Positions 6,410-15,205 of a DNA stretch of 32,286 nucleotides are shown here, piece by piece. The stretch comes from Candidatus Hydrogenedentes bacterium UBA2224 (lineage in GTDB: Bacteria; Hydrogenedentota; Hydrogenedentia; Hydrogenedentales; SLHB01). A program made the translations under genes and the position numbers. The stretch covers positions 23,149-55,434 of the forward strand of contig DDYW01000064.1 of the NCBI GenBank assembly GCA_002348185.1, read 5' to 3'. The stretch's first letter is position 1. The number at the start of each line of letters is the position of its first letter. The notes under the pieces are model-generated. The model saw only the letters and a program-made list of their open reading frames with translations, made no database searches and was not told where the DNA came from.

Positions 6410-9217
6410 CTACAAGGTGGCCATATCGAGCTTCACAGTTATGATCTTCTTGGGCGCCAGGGAGACCTTCACGGATTTCGCCGCGGACGCCAGCTTTTTA
6501 ACGGGCAGCTCTTCCAGGGTCAGCAGGTGGGCCGCGCGGATCTTCGCGTGCGTCTTGATCTCCGCCGCCATCCTCTTTTCCGTGGGATTAAACAACCGCA
6601 ACACGAGCGCCGTACCGTCTTCGGACCGCTTCAATGCGCTGACCACCGCATTCGACGGGGTCACACTCAGCAAACCCAGGCGTTGCGGCAAGTCGCCGCC
6701 GTGGGGGCCCGCCTGCGCCATCTCCAGCGGCACACTCAGGCGTTCCACTTCGTCGTACACGCCCGCCTGCTCCCAGGAGCCCGCGTGCGGGTAGATCGCA
6801 TACCGGAACTCATGCTCGCCCGGGCACTGCGACAGCTCCATCTCCGGATGGCGTTCCCAGCGTTTGCTGACGGTCGTCAGCGCGATCTCGTAGGCCCGGA
6901 CCAGCGACAACGCCACCGACGCGTCGTCGTCCGGAGTGATCTCGTACTCGCGGAGGCCGTCGTTGATAACGGCCAGCCCGCCGCGGCGGTCCGTCACGTC
7001 CACGAAGCGCTGCATCGGGAAGGTAGCGTTGGAGGCCTGCCAGGGACTGTCCGCCCCGTGGGTGGTAGGACGTTTGACCACGTCGAAGGGGGTCTCCACA
7101 TGGCACGTCCTGGTCTGCCGCCGCGTGGGGAACAACACGCGCAGCCGGTGATAGCGCGCGGTGTTGGTGAACCGTGTCGTGATGTCCACCGACCGGGCGC
7201 TCCGGCGCAGCGTCACCCACGACACAATCTCCAGTGGCACGGTCTCGTCGCTGCGCCGCGACGCGCTTCCGCCCCCGTCAAGGCGTTGCCAGGCATCCCC
7301 AAGGCCTTCATCGAACCGGGCCGGAATGGTCATGTGGTACTCGATGCGGAATCGCGCCAGCAGCGGCCCATCCTCTTCCAGCGAGATGGTCACGGGCGCG
7401 CCGATACTCGAGATGATGCGGTCCGCGGCCGGTTCGATGTGCATCCACGCGTTGCCGACCTCGCCGCCGTCCTCGAAGAAATGGAGCCCGTCATACACTT
7501 CGCCCGAATCCTTGTGCACCAGGGTGAGCGTGCCGTCCCCGTTGATGTAGACGCCCAGGTGCTCGTTCTCCATGGTGTGGTGACCGCGGACCAGGCTGCC
7601 GCGACCGAAGGTTTTGGACTGCACGAGCCGGAACGTCCCGTACCCGAACGCAGGGATTTCCCGGGCCTCAAAATGGAATTTCACCTGCTCACATTCGAGC
7701 ATGTACGTAGCGTCGGCCGCGTGATTAATCACCGCATGGTGAGGCCTGCGCGTGACGGCCTGCACGGGCGCCGGTTTGCGGCTTTCCGCCGAAGCCGGCC
7801 CGCAGGCCGCCACCTCAAACGCGCTCATGGCGCTGCTGCGGGGCACGTCCACCACCGCCGTTACCACCTCCGAGCGCGCCTGCGGCGACGCGTTGAACAC
7901 CGTCAGCAGGATCTCGTCCCGCCCCGCTTTCGAGTTGTCGATGCGCCGCTGGATGTGCTGGAGACTGCGCGCCAGAATGGAATCAGACAGGTTTACGGTC
8001 TGCCGGAGGCGATCCCGCACATCGCGCTCGATGTCATCGACACCGCTCCCCGAGATGCTGTCGTGCGGATGGCATTTCAGCAGCGTCTTCCAGGCGAGGT
8101 CAAGCGGCGCGGCGGGGTATTCGGCCCCAAGGCGCCAGGCCAGCGCCGCAAACGGCTCCGTCCGGCGCTGCAGCGCCTGTTCCGCCAGCGCATTCAGCCG
8201 TTTGACCCGCGTGCGGCTCGAGAGCACGTCGCTGTACAGATGCATCCGCTGGTTCATCAGCACGGGTGTGCGCCGTTCCCCTTTGAGCACCGTGAGGTTC
8301 CGGGCCGCCTTCTTCACCTTCTCCATCAGGTCGGGCAGGCGGCTGTGCCGGATGGTATCGCCTTTGAGCACCGTGCGGGCCTCCTTGATGAGGTCCAGCT
8401 CCACCCGATCCGGGATGCTGCTGTCGTGGCCCATCATGAACGCCAGGTACTTTGTCGTCGCGACGGCGGCTTCCTGGTCCCGCAGCGCGGCAATGCACAC
8501 GCGCGCGCGTTCCCGGTCAAACCCGCGCACGGGGTCCAGAAGCAGGTGATGGCCCGCGGCGCGCTCCTCCCCGCACAGATGGAAGGGCAGCCCGCCTTCG
8601 CGCCACTCGTACATGCGCTCGGCAATGGCCTTCCCAAACACGGCCGGCCGGTACACATTGTGGTAGAAGTTGTAGCGCGCTCCCGAACTCATCTGGGAAC
8701 CCAGGATGCGCGTTCCATCGGCGCCCTCGAAAATGAACTCGTTGGCCACCTCGTCATGCGACACCCCATGGTAAAAGAGCATCACGTCGATCCCGAACCC
8801 CATGTAAATCTGCGGCATCTGCGAGTTCTGGCCATACGAAAACGCCGTGTGACCCACCTTCATCACCCCGCCAAATTCGCGCGAAACCCGGTGCCCATAG
8901 GTCAGGTTGCGAACCAGCGATTCCGCGTTCACGCTGAAACATTCCGGCAGGGTATACCAGGGGCCTGCCAGCAGCCGGCCGTCGGCAACGTGACGCTCAA
9001 CGCGCGCGCGGTGCTGCGGCCGGATTTCAAGATAGTCCTCGATGGGGATGCACTGGCCGTCCAGAAGAAACGACTTGTATTCCGGCTCGGTGTCGAGCAC
9101 ATCCAGCAACAGATCCAGCAGCTCGACCAGCATCAGCCGCGTTTCCTGGAAGTTGTACAGCCATTCCCGGTCCCAGTGCGTATTCGCAATCACGTGGATC
9201 TCGTACCCTCGGCTCAT
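6410..9217 (-). CDS. GH38 alpha-mannosidase-like protein with altered nucleophile site
   Basis: This 935-residue protein has the GH38 layout. The N-terminal catalytic domain has a metal-binding HxD in IANTHWDREW (His14, Asp16). CHPHDSISGSG (about 382-392) corresponds to the HHD segment that supplies another zinc ligand, and a long C-terminal beta-rich half follows. The segment KVGHTAFSYGQNSQMPQI (120-137) aligns with the usual G-x-x-P-D-S-F-G-Q, and Phe126 falls where the nucleophile and zinc-ligand Asp is expected. No signal peptide is seen, so it is probably cytoplasmic, like MngB-type enzymes. The ATG at 9217 is chosen because GAGGGGAG precedes it by 7 bases and the conserved N-terminus starts there; the open frame runs back to 9391. 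Family membership is strong, but mannosidase activity is uncertain. Confidence 0.87.
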   Translation of the reverse strand: MSRGYEIHVIANTHWDREWLYNFQETRLMLVELLDLLLDVLDTEPEYKSFLLDGQCIPIEDYLEIRPQHRARVERHVADGRLLAGPWYTLPECFSVNAESLVRNLTYGHRVSREFGGVMKVGHTAFSYGQNSQMPQIYMGFGIDVMLFYHGVSHDEVANEFIFEGADGTRILGSQMSSGARYNFYHNVYRPAVFGKAIAERMYEWREGGLPFHLCGEERAAGHHLLLDPVRGFDRERARVCIAALRDQEAAVATTKYLAFMMGHDSSIPDRVELDLIKEARTVLKGDTIRHSRLPDLMEKVKKAARNLTVLKGERRTPVLMNQRMHLYSDVLSSRTRVKRLNALAEQALQRRTEPFAALAWRLGAEYPAAPLDLAWKTLLKCHPHDSISGSGVDDIERDVRDRLRQTVNLSDSILARSLQHIQRRIDNSKAGRDEILLTVFNASPQARSEVVTAVVDVPRSSAMSAFEVAACGPASAESRKPAPVQAVTRRPHHAVINHAADATYMLECEQVKFHFEAREIPAFGYGTFRLVQSKTFGRGSLVRGHHTMENEHLGVYINGDGTLTLVHKDSGEVYDGLHFFEDGGEVGNAWMHIEPAADRIISSIGAPVTISLEEDGPLLARFRIEYHMTIPARFDEGLGDAWQRLDGGGSASRRSDETVPLEIVSWVTLRRSARSVDITTRFTNTARYHRLRVLFPTRRQTRTCHVETPFDVVKRPTTHGADSPWQASNATFPMQRFVDVTDRRGGLAVINDGLREYEITPDDDASVALSLVRAYEIALTTVSKRWERHPEMELSQCPGEHEFRYAIYPHAGSWEQAGVYDEVERLSVPLEMAQAGPHGGDLPQRLGLLSVTPSNAVVSALKRSEDGTALVLRLFNPTEKRMAAEIKTHAKIRAAHLLTLEELPVKKLASAAKSVKVSLAPKKIITVKLDMATL

Positions 9218-9319
9218 CGGCGCTCTCCCCTCATGTAGAATATGCGTGTCTAACCCGGAGATTCTACGACAACACGCCGTCGCCGAAAAAGTCCGCGGCC
9301 GTTCGACCGTCTCGACGCC

Positions 9320-9349
9320 TTGATAATCTCTCCGGATTCCGGGTATAAA
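9320..9349 (+). promoter_or_regulatory. Probable sigma-70 promoter for the 9485 gene
   Basis: TTGATA (9320-9325) and TATAAA (9344-9349) are separated by 18 bases, inside the 267-base divergent region between the GH38 gene and the 9485 gene. Transcription would start near 9356, giving a leader of roughly 130 bases. No equally good promoter is seen for the minus-strand gene. A weak inverted repeat TAGAAT/ATTCTA (9236-9241 and 9261-9266) lies nearer to it. Confidence 0.5.
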
Positions 9350-9484
9350 AGCCACTCGGGCTGTGCGAATCACCGTGAAGCAGGTCTCCATCGCCGTTCA
9401 GCAGGGCGTACCCGCATCCGGGTGTTGCATGCACCGCGGCGGGCATCCCGGGCCGGGCAATGGAGCAAACCATGAGGAGCGATC

Positions 9485-11653
9485 ATGGCAATCCGGCAAG
9501 GTCTGATGGGAACGATGGGGCTGGTGGGGGTGCTTTTCGTCTGCGGGAGCCTGGCCCACGCCGAAGTGCCGCACGTCAAGATCGGGCGCTTTCCTCAGGA
9601 AGTCGCGTCGGTCTTCACGGTCGCGGACGGGCTTCCCTCGGAGGATGTAACCGCCATTCACCTCGACGCGCAGGGCGCGGTCTACGCAAAAACCGCCGCG
9701 GGATGGGCCACGCTTCAGGATGGCCGCTGGGCGGCCATCGACGCCCCGGACACCGCCGCCTTCCCCGGATATGTTGATCCGGCCCGCTGCGCCCCACTGG
9801 GCGATACGGTTTGCCAGGTGGCCGCGGCGCCGGACGGTCGCCTCGTCGCCGCGACGGCTACGGGACTCCTGCACGAAACCTCCGCCGGATTTGAACCCCT
9901 GCGTGTGGAGGATGGCCTCGGCCGCCAATGGGGCGTCTCCGACGTTCGCGGAGTGGCCTTCGACAGCACAGGCAGGCTCTGGTTCGCCACGCTGGCCGGC
10001 GCCGCGTGCCGCACCGGCGGCGAGTGGGCGTTCTACACGGGTCGCGAAGGCCTGCCCTACAACGATTTCACCGTCGTGGAGGCTGGCCCGGACGGCGTCG
10101 TGTGGTTTGGAACCCGTCTCGGAGCGGTCCGCTTTGACGGCCAGGACTGGGCCTATCGCCAGGGCCGCCGCTGGCTGCCCAATGACGATATCCGGGACAT
10201 CGCCGTGGACGCGCACGGCAACGCCTGGTTTGCCACCGCCGGCGGCGTCGGCCTCATTGAACGGCGCATGATGACCCTCGCCGAAAAAGCCGCCTTCTAC
10301 GAGAAGGAAATGGACCTGATCCGGCGGACCCCCTTCGGATACGTGTCTGAGGTGGGCCTCGCCCGACCCGGCGACAAGAGCGAAATCATCTACAGCGATA
10401 GCGATAACGACGGCCTGTGGACCGCCATGTACGGCGCCGGCGAGTGCTTCGCCTATGCCGCCACCGGCGACCCCAAGGCCAAAGAGCGCGCGAAACAGGC
10501 CTTCGAGGCCCTGCGCTTCCTGCAGAAAGTCACCCAGGGTTGCGAGTACAGCCCCCCGAAGGGCTACGTCGCCCGGACCATCCGGCCCATGGACTGGCCC
10601 GATCCCAATATCGGCCGGCTCGAGAACGACCGGGCAATACGCGCCCGGGGCGACGCCCTCTGGAAAGTCTATGAGCCCCGCTGGCCCAAGAGCGCCGACG
10701 GCAACTGGTATTGGAAAAGCGACACGAGTTCCGACGAAATCGACGGCCATTATTTCTTCTACCCCCTGTATTACGACCTGGTGGCCGACACCGAAGAAGA
10801 GAAAGAGCGGGTCCGGGAAGTCGTGCGCGATTTGACCGATCATCTGCTCCAGCACGGATTCAACCTGGTCGACTTTGACAGCACCCCCACGCGATGGGGG
10901 TTCTACGGGCCGGAATCCCTGAACTATGACGCGTCCTGGTGGTCCGAACGCGGCCTGAAATCGCTCAGCATGCTCTCGTACCTCGCCGTCGCGGAACACA
11001 TGACGGGCGATCCCGTCTACGGAGAGGCCCTCCAGGAGCTCAAAAACAAGCACGCCTATGGCACCAATGCCATGATCTACAAGATCCATCGCGGCATCGG
11101 TTCCGGAAACCAATCCGACGACGAAATGGCCTTCATGGCCTACTACAATCTGGTCAAGTACACCAAAGACCAGGACCTGCGCGAGCAGATGCTGTTCTCG
11201 TTCTACAGCGCGTGGGCCATCGAGCAGCCCGAAATGAACCCGTTCTTCAATTTTGCCTATGCGGCGTTCGGGCTTGGGGCACAATACACCAGCCCCTGGG
11301 GCACCGCGGCCATCGACCCCTGGGACGGCTGGCTGGAAGACGCCATCGCCACCCTTACCGGGTTCCCCCTCGATCGCCTCAACTGGGGCAGCAAAAACAG
11401 CCACCGGCTGGATATCGTGCTGCTTCCCCGCCAGCAGGCCGTCGAACTCACCGAACAGCCCCGCCGCAAGATCGGCCACCGGGTCAATGGCAAAGTGATT
11501 CCCGTCGAGAACCGGCACTTCAACCACTGGAACGCCAGCCCGTGGGAGCTGGACTACGGCGGCAAGGGAAACGAACTGGCCAGCGGAACGGTGTTCCTGC
11601 TGCCGTACTATATGGGACTCTATCACGGGTTTATTCAGGAGACGGAGCAGTAG
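9485..11653 (+). CDS. Secreted propeller plus alpha/alpha-barrel-like protein
   Basis: This 722-residue protein has a signal peptide (hydrophobic LMGTMGLVGVLFVCGSLAHA, with cleavage likely after AHA near residue 26). Residues about 35-260 contain repeats typical of two-component regulator propellers: DGLPSEDVTAIHLDAQG, GVAFDSTGRLWFATLAGA, and EGLPYNDFTVVEAGPDGVVW with GTRLGAVRF. The C-terminal 450 residues are helical, with DNDGLWTAMYGAGECFAYAA and YDASWWSERGLKSLSMLSYL, resembling an (alpha/alpha)6 hydrolase fold. No kinase or transmembrane segment follows the propeller, so it is not a sensor kinase. GAGGAG (9474-9479) lies 5 bases before the ATG. The sialidase-like gene starts 21 bases downstream and is probably co-transcribed. 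Role unknown; a secreted glycan-binding or glycan-cleaving protein is plausible. Confidence 0.72.
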   Translation: MAIRQGLMGTMGLVGVLFVCGSLAHAEVPHVKIGRFPQEVASVFTVADGLPSEDVTAIHLDAQGAVYAKTAAGWATLQDGRWAAIDAPDTAAFPGYVDPARCAPLGDTVCQVAAAPDGRLVAATATGLLHETSAGFEPLRVEDGLGRQWGVSDVRGVAFDSTGRLWFATLAGAACRTGGEWAFYTGREGLPYNDFTVVEAGPDGVVWFGTRLGAVRFDGQDWAYRQGRRWLPNDDIRDIAVDAHGNAWFATAGGVGLIERRMMTLAEKAAFYEKEMDLIRRTPFGYVSEVGLARPGDKSEIIYSDSDNDGLWTAMYGAGECFAYAATGDPKAKERAKQAFEALRFLQKVTQGCEYSPPKGYVARTIRPMDWPDPNIGRLENDRAIRARGDALWKVYEPRWPKSADGNWYWKSDTSSDEIDGHYFFYPLYYDLVADTEEEKERVREVVRDLTDHLLQHGFNLVDFDSTPTRWGFYGPESLNYDASWWSERGLKSLSMLSYLAVAEHMTGDPVYGEALQELKNKHAYGTNAMIYKIHRGIGSGNQSDDEMAFMAYYNLVKYTKDQDLREQMLFSFYSAWAIEQPEMNPFFNFAYAAFGLGAQYTSPWGTAAIDPWDGWLEDAIATLTGFPLDRLNWGSKNSHRLDIVLLPRQQAVELTEQPRRKIGHRVNGKVIPVENRHFNHWNASPWELDYGGKGNELASGTVFLLPYYMGLYHGFIQETEQ

Positions 11654-11674
11654 CCCCAGGGGGAGGGACCGGAG

Positions 11675-12856
11675 ATGAGACAGGCCTTGCTGTCCGCGTT
11701 GTGTGCGCTCGGGTTATCCGCGGCTGCGCTCGCGGAACCGGCCTTGACGGTGGAGTCGATTTTTCCCCTGCAGGACAAGCATGTGCACGCCAGCAGCATC
11801 GTCGAGTGTCCCAACGGCGACCTCCTCGCCTGCTGGTTCCACGGCTCCGGCGAACGGACGGCCAACGACGTCGTGGTCCAGGGCGCGCGCAAGAAGAACG
11901 GCGCCGAGGCGTGGGGCCCCGTGTTCCTCATGGCGGATACCCCCGGCCTGCCCGACTGCAACCCGGTGCTCTTTGTCGATTCGCAGGAACGCCTCTGGCT
12001 GTTCTGGGCGGCCGTCGTGGCCAACGGATGGGAACACGCCCTGCTCAAGTACCGCCGCGCCGAAGCCTATGAAGTCGACGGGCCGCCGCAATGGTCCTGG
12101 CAGGATGTCATCATCCTGATTCCCGGCGACGAATTGCCCGCGGCCATCGAGCGCGGCTTCAACGAACTTGGCGCCCAGGAAGGGTGCTGGGGCACCTATG
12201 CCCCGCCGTACGAGGAAATGCTCGTCGAGGCAGCGAAGGACCCCGTCAAACGGCAGAAAGGCTGGATGACCCGTATCCACCCGCTCGTCCTGCCTACCGG
12301 ACGCATCCTCCTGCCGCTCTATTCGGACGGGTTCAATCTCTCGCTCATCGCGATTAGCGACGACGCGGGCGACACGTGGCGCGCCAGTCTCCCCATCGTG
12401 GGGTACGGGCCGACGCAGCCCAGCCTGGTCCTGAAAAAGGACGACACGATCGTCGCCTACCTGCGTGACGAAGGCAATCCACCGCAACGAGTTCAATTCG
12501 CAACTTCCGGCGATGGGGGAGAGTCCTGGTCGACGGCCATCGATATTGACATCCCCAATCCCAGCTCGAGCCTGGAGGTCATCGCCCTCAACGACGGGCG
12601 CTGGCTCATGGTCGGGAACGATACCGACGAGGGCCGCCATCGCCTGACCGCCTGCCTGTCCGACGATGAAGGCACCTCCTGGAAATGGAAACGCCAGATC
12701 GAACCTGCCGATGCCGCTGGCAAATCCTTCGGGTATCCGTCTCTTATCCAGGCGCGCGACGGGCGCATCCACATCACCTATTCCAGGACCACCGACACCG
12801 GAGCCACCATCGCCCACGCCTCGTTCGACGTGGACTGGGTGGTCCAAGGGCGTTAA
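11675..12856 (+). CDS. Secreted BNR/sialidase-like exo-glycosidase
   Basis: This 393-residue protein has a signal peptide (MRQALLSALCALGLSAAALA). It has a BNR six-bladed propeller with Asp-box motifs SDDAGDTW, SGDGGESW and SDDEGTSW. The N-terminal blade LLACWFHGSGERTANDVVV holds an Arg where these families often place one of the carboxylate-binding residues. The closest family by eye is the PF13088-type sialidase-like group. Real sialidase activity is not proven, because many BNR proteins act on other sugars. The ATG at 11675 follows GGGAGGG (11661-11667) by 7 bases. It is likely in an operon with the upstream propeller protein. No terminator is obvious after it. Confidence 0.82.
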   Translation: MRQALLSALCALGLSAAALAEPALTVESIFPLQDKHVHASSIVECPNGDLLACWFHGSGERTANDVVVQGARKKNGAEAWGPVFLMADTPGLPDCNPVLFVDSQERLWLFWAAVVANGWEHALLKYRRAEAYEVDGPPQWSWQDVIILIPGDELPAAIERGFNELGAQEGCWGTYAPPYEEMLVEAAKDPVKRQKGWMTRIHPLVLPTGRILLPLYSDGFNLSLIAISDDAGDTWRASLPIVGYGPTQPSLVLKKDDTIVAYLRDEGNPPQRVQFATSGDGGESWSTAIDIDIPNPSSSLEVIALNDGRWLMVGNDTDEGRHRLTACLSDDEGTSWKWKRQIEPADAAGKSFGYPSLIQARDGRIHITYSRTTDTGATIAHASFDVDWVVQGR

Positions 12857-13188
12857 GAGAAGCCGGCCAGGCCGCAATTGCCTGTACATCGTGTTGAATG
12901 CGTGGATTCCGGGCTTCTGGACGAACCAGCCATCCCAGCAGGCCCGGGTTTTTCCAAAATCGGCCCTCCCGGGTTCTTCCTCCCGCAACAACCCCCCAAT
13001 CTGTTTCACCCGCCGGGCGGCCCAGTACCTTCCGCACTGCGGAACAATCCCTAAACCACGATAAATTAATACGTTACGGCAATTCCGCCATTTGGGTTGC
13101 CGCGAACTCCAACCACCGCTCGGGTATGCGCCTCCTCAGCCTCGAGTCCCGTTGGATTCTGGCCAGACCGGGCGCTCCTGCGAGCCCA
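12857..13188. other. Intergenic region without recognisable gene
   Basis: These 330 bases between the sialidase-like gene and the prepilin promoter hold no convincing frame, RNA or repeat. Open frames on both strands exist, but they lack ribosome sites and recognisable protein features. Confidence 0.5.
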
Positions 13189-13217
13189 TTGACATATCCG
13201 ATCATCGCGAATAAAAT
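13189..13217 (+). promoter_or_regulatory. Sigma-70 promoter for the first DUF1559 gene
   Basis: A consensus -35, TTGACA (13189-13194), and TAAAAT (13212-13217) are separated by exactly 17 bases. The local sequence is more AT-rich than its surroundings. Transcription would begin near 13224, about 245 bases before the ATG at 13469, leaving room for the structured leader at 13286-13358. Confidence 0.65.
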
Positions 13218-13285
13218 GAAAATTGCAATTGTTGTAAAATCGGTCGCATGGATCGGTACAACCGGTGACAACAATGCAATAACAG

Positions 13286-13358
13286 TCTTCGGCAAAAGGC
13301 GAGGAGGGCAGGCACCCTCCAACGGGGTTGGCAAAATGTCGGGAGTCCTCACCGAAGA
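13286..13358 (+). promoter_or_regulatory. Structured 5' leader element of the prepilin gene
   Basis: A closing helix of 7 pairs, TCTTCGG (13286-13292) with CCGAAGA (13352-13358), encloses two inner hairpins. The first is GGAGGG-caggca-CCCTCC (about 13303-13320). The second is CCAAC-ggg-GTTGG (13319-13331), which shares two bases with the first, so they may compete. AAAGGAGG follows at once (13358-13365), about 100 bases before the start codon. The layout is that of a multi-branched leader RNA. It does not match the c-di-GMP riboswitch core or another class I know, so its function is open. Confidence 0.45.
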
Positions 13359-13468
13359 AAGGAGGTACCACAGGGACAGTAGTAATGTTCATCCAGTTCT
13401 GAGTTGAAAGAGGGGGAACTGAGAAAGCGAAGCTACCTTAATGACAATGGAAAGGAGCGATAATTACC

Positions 13469-14458
13469 ATGAAAAGGCGTGGATTTACTCTGATTGAGCT
13501 TCTCGTGGTCATTGCGATCATCGGTATTCTGGCCGCTATCCTTCTTCCTGCGCTCGCGAGAGCGCGAGAAGCTGCACGCCGTGCGAGCTGCCAAAATAAC
13601 CTGAAGCAGTGGGGACTGGTCTGCAAGATGTTTGCGAACGAAAGCAAGGGTCAGGTGTGGCCCGGCCGCTTCAAGGACATCCGTAACGCCTATGCTCCCA
13701 CCAACATGCAGTTCTGGTCCGTGATGGACCACGTGACGCTGTACCCCGAATACCTGACGGACATGAATATCGCGGTGTGTCCGTCGGACTCGACGACGCC
13801 TCCGGATCCGTGGGATGCCCCGGGCACCGGCTACTACCGTGCGACGGACCCGACCTGGGTGGATTATCCGTACGGCGGGCCCATCCCGTCCCTTGCGGCC
13901 GCGAGTCTGCCGACCAAAGACGACGCGGGATGCCAGGCAATGACCACCACCCGGGGCTGCTATATCCGCTGGCTGGATGACTCCTATACCTTCTGGGGCT
14001 GGGCCATTAAGGGCGCACAGGCCGCTACGGTGGAGGACATGGTCGAGCTGGGCGTCGTGCTCGATGACAGTGGCATGACCAGCCTCTATGGCAATCTGCC
14101 CGTCGAGAACCAGGACGAGTACAAGGACATCACCCTTACGCTGACCACCGGGCCGGCCACCCTCTACTGGTTCCGCGAGGGCATCGAGCGGTTCTTCATC
14201 ACCGACATCAACAATCCGGCTTCGTCGAGCATGGCGCAGTCGGAACTCGCCGTGATGTGGGACTCGTCGCGCACGTATGGCCTCGACGATGACAATCCGG
14301 GGCAAGTCTCCCCCGAGTTCAATCACGTGCCTGGCGGCGCGAACGTACTGTTCATGGATGGCCACGTGGAGTTCTTCCGGTATCCGCAGCCGGACGGCAG
14401 CAATGCGTTTGTCGTCACCAAAGCGGGTCACTCGGACGGTTACATGTGGTTCCCGTGA
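13469..14458 (+). CDS. DUF1559 prepilin-like protein (type II secretion/pseudopilin N-terminus)
   Basis: This 329-residue protein begins MKRRGFTLIELLVVIAIIGI. That is a type IV prepilin leader with expected cleavage after Gly5, a Phe at +1 and Glu at +5 of the mature chain, followed by the hydrophobic assembly helix. LLPALARAREAARRASCQNN is the usual DUF1559 continuation. Near the C-terminus, HVPGGANVLFMDG resembles the H-X9-DG signature but has ten residues between His and Asp. The middle includes FFITDINNPASS, shared with the paralogue at 24309. It is probably an exported, surface-assembled or pseudopilin-like subunit; the exact role of the family is unknown. AAAGGAG (13451-13457) lies 11 bases before the ATG. 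It has its own promoter, leader and terminator, so it is monocistronic. Confidence 0.92.
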   Translation: MKRRGFTLIELLVVIAIIGILAAILLPALARAREAARRASCQNNLKQWGLVCKMFANESKGQVWPGRFKDIRNAYAPTNMQFWSVMDHVTLYPEYLTDMNIAVCPSDSTTPPDPWDAPGTGYYRATDPTWVDYPYGGPIPSLAAASLPTKDDAGCQAMTTTRGCYIRWLDDSYTFWGWAIKGAQAATVEDMVELGVVLDDSGMTSLYGNLPVENQDEYKDITLTLTTGPATLYWFREGIERFFITDINNPASSSMAQSELAVMWDSSRTYGLDDDNPGQVSPEFNHVPGGANVLFMDGHVEFFRYPQPDGSNAFVVTKAGHSDGYMWFP

Positions 14459-14497
14459 TCGGGCATCCGCTCGTAGCGTGAAATGCGCATAGAAACC

Positions 14498-14540
14498 GGG
14501 CGGGCACTCGGAGATTCCGGATGCCCGCCCTTCTTTTTTT
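14498..14540 (+). terminator. Rho-independent terminator of the first DUF1559 gene
   Basis: GGGCGGGCA (14498-14506) pairs with TGCCCGCCC (14522-14530), with an inner CGGA/TCCG helix. It is followed directly by TTCTTTTTTT (14531-14540). It sits 40 bases after the stop codon. Confidence 0.88.
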
Positions 14541-14760
14541 CCGCCTGATTCCCGGCAGCCGGCCGCACCCTCTGCCGGTCGAACATGCGCCGAACCGGGC
14601 CGTCCCGCCAGGGCGCGTATGCCTCTTGGCTCAGGTTCGCCCTCTCAGGAACGCAAGAACATAGCGGGCCTGGGCTCGCCGAGCGCCCGCTCGGCACGCA
14701 AACTCCACATGCATGCCGGGCTGCCGCCCCGCTTTTAACGAGGCCCAGCCGGGCGCGAAC

Positions 14761-14910
14761 CTACTCACCGCGCCGGTCGGCACGGTCGGCCTGGCTGCCG
14801 TAACTTATTGTCCCCTGTTCACCGCCGGCAGTCGAGGCGTCCTTCTTGCCGCAACCGAACGTTCCCAATACGACGCCACACAGGACCACAAACAGAATCA
14901 GTTTCTTCAT
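14761..14910 (-). CDS. Candidate small lipoprotein (49 residues)
   Basis: On the minus strand an ATG at 14910 opens a 49-residue frame ending in TAG at 14761-14763. It starts MKKLILFVVLCGVVLGTFGC, a classic short lipoprotein signal with the acceptor Cys at residue 20, although the residue at -3 is Thr rather than Leu/Val. A hydrophilic tail (GKKDASTAGGEQ, ending DRADRRGE) follows. GGGAG lies 10 bases upstream (plus-strand 14921-14925). Such tiny Lys-initiated lipoproteins are common in Gram-negative envelopes. No family is recognised. A TATAGT (minus strand, 14985-14990) could be a -10 box, but there is no good -35. Confidence 0.5.
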   Translation of the reverse strand: MKKLILFVVLCGVVLGTFGCGKKDASTAGGEQGTISYGSQADRADRRGE

Positions 14911-15205
14911 GGTGCAGATTCTCCCTTCCCAAATACGCTCAAACCCCTGCGATTTGATGCCATTTGCGCCGCAATCCGTCAGTTACTATAACACAGAGAA
15001 CCGGGCGAATATAGCCGGAAGAGGACTCAGAATCGCCGGATGAGGTGAGGAGATCTCCGCAGGGCCAATGCCGGTGGAGGCGGTAGCGCACGGAGGTTTG
15101 CGGTTGCACAGATCTCTGGCGCGCCAACAACGCGATTCACCCCGGCGACCATAGAGCCGAGTCTACACCACGCCCCGTACAACGACTGTAGAATTCCGCA
15201 GCGTT
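14911..15205. other. Intergenic region upstream of the small lipoprotein
   Basis: Positions 14911-15000 probably hold the leader and promoter of the minus-strand lipoprotein. From 15000 to 15205 I see no gene, RNA or clear repeat before the hairpin array starts. Confidence 0.4.

Noticed and set aside
6527..9238. Very long plus-strand frame (over 900 codons) opposite the GH38 gene
   Set aside because: It is a shadow of the GH38 gene caused by high GC at third positions, rich in Arg/His/Pro with no domain.
13074..13352. Minus-strand 92-residue frame with a hydrophobic stretch
   Set aside because: It overlaps the promoter and structured leader of the prepilin gene on the opposite strand, has no ribosome site, and matches no family.
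13286..13358. c-di-GMP (GEMM) riboswitch in the prepilin leader
   Set aside because: The conserved core bases of that class are not found; only a generic multi-hairpin structure is visible, so it is reported as an unknown leader.
12898..13407. Plus-strand 169-residue frame before the prepilin gene
   Set aside because: Composition looks like non-coding translation, the promoter lies inside it, and it has no ribosome site.
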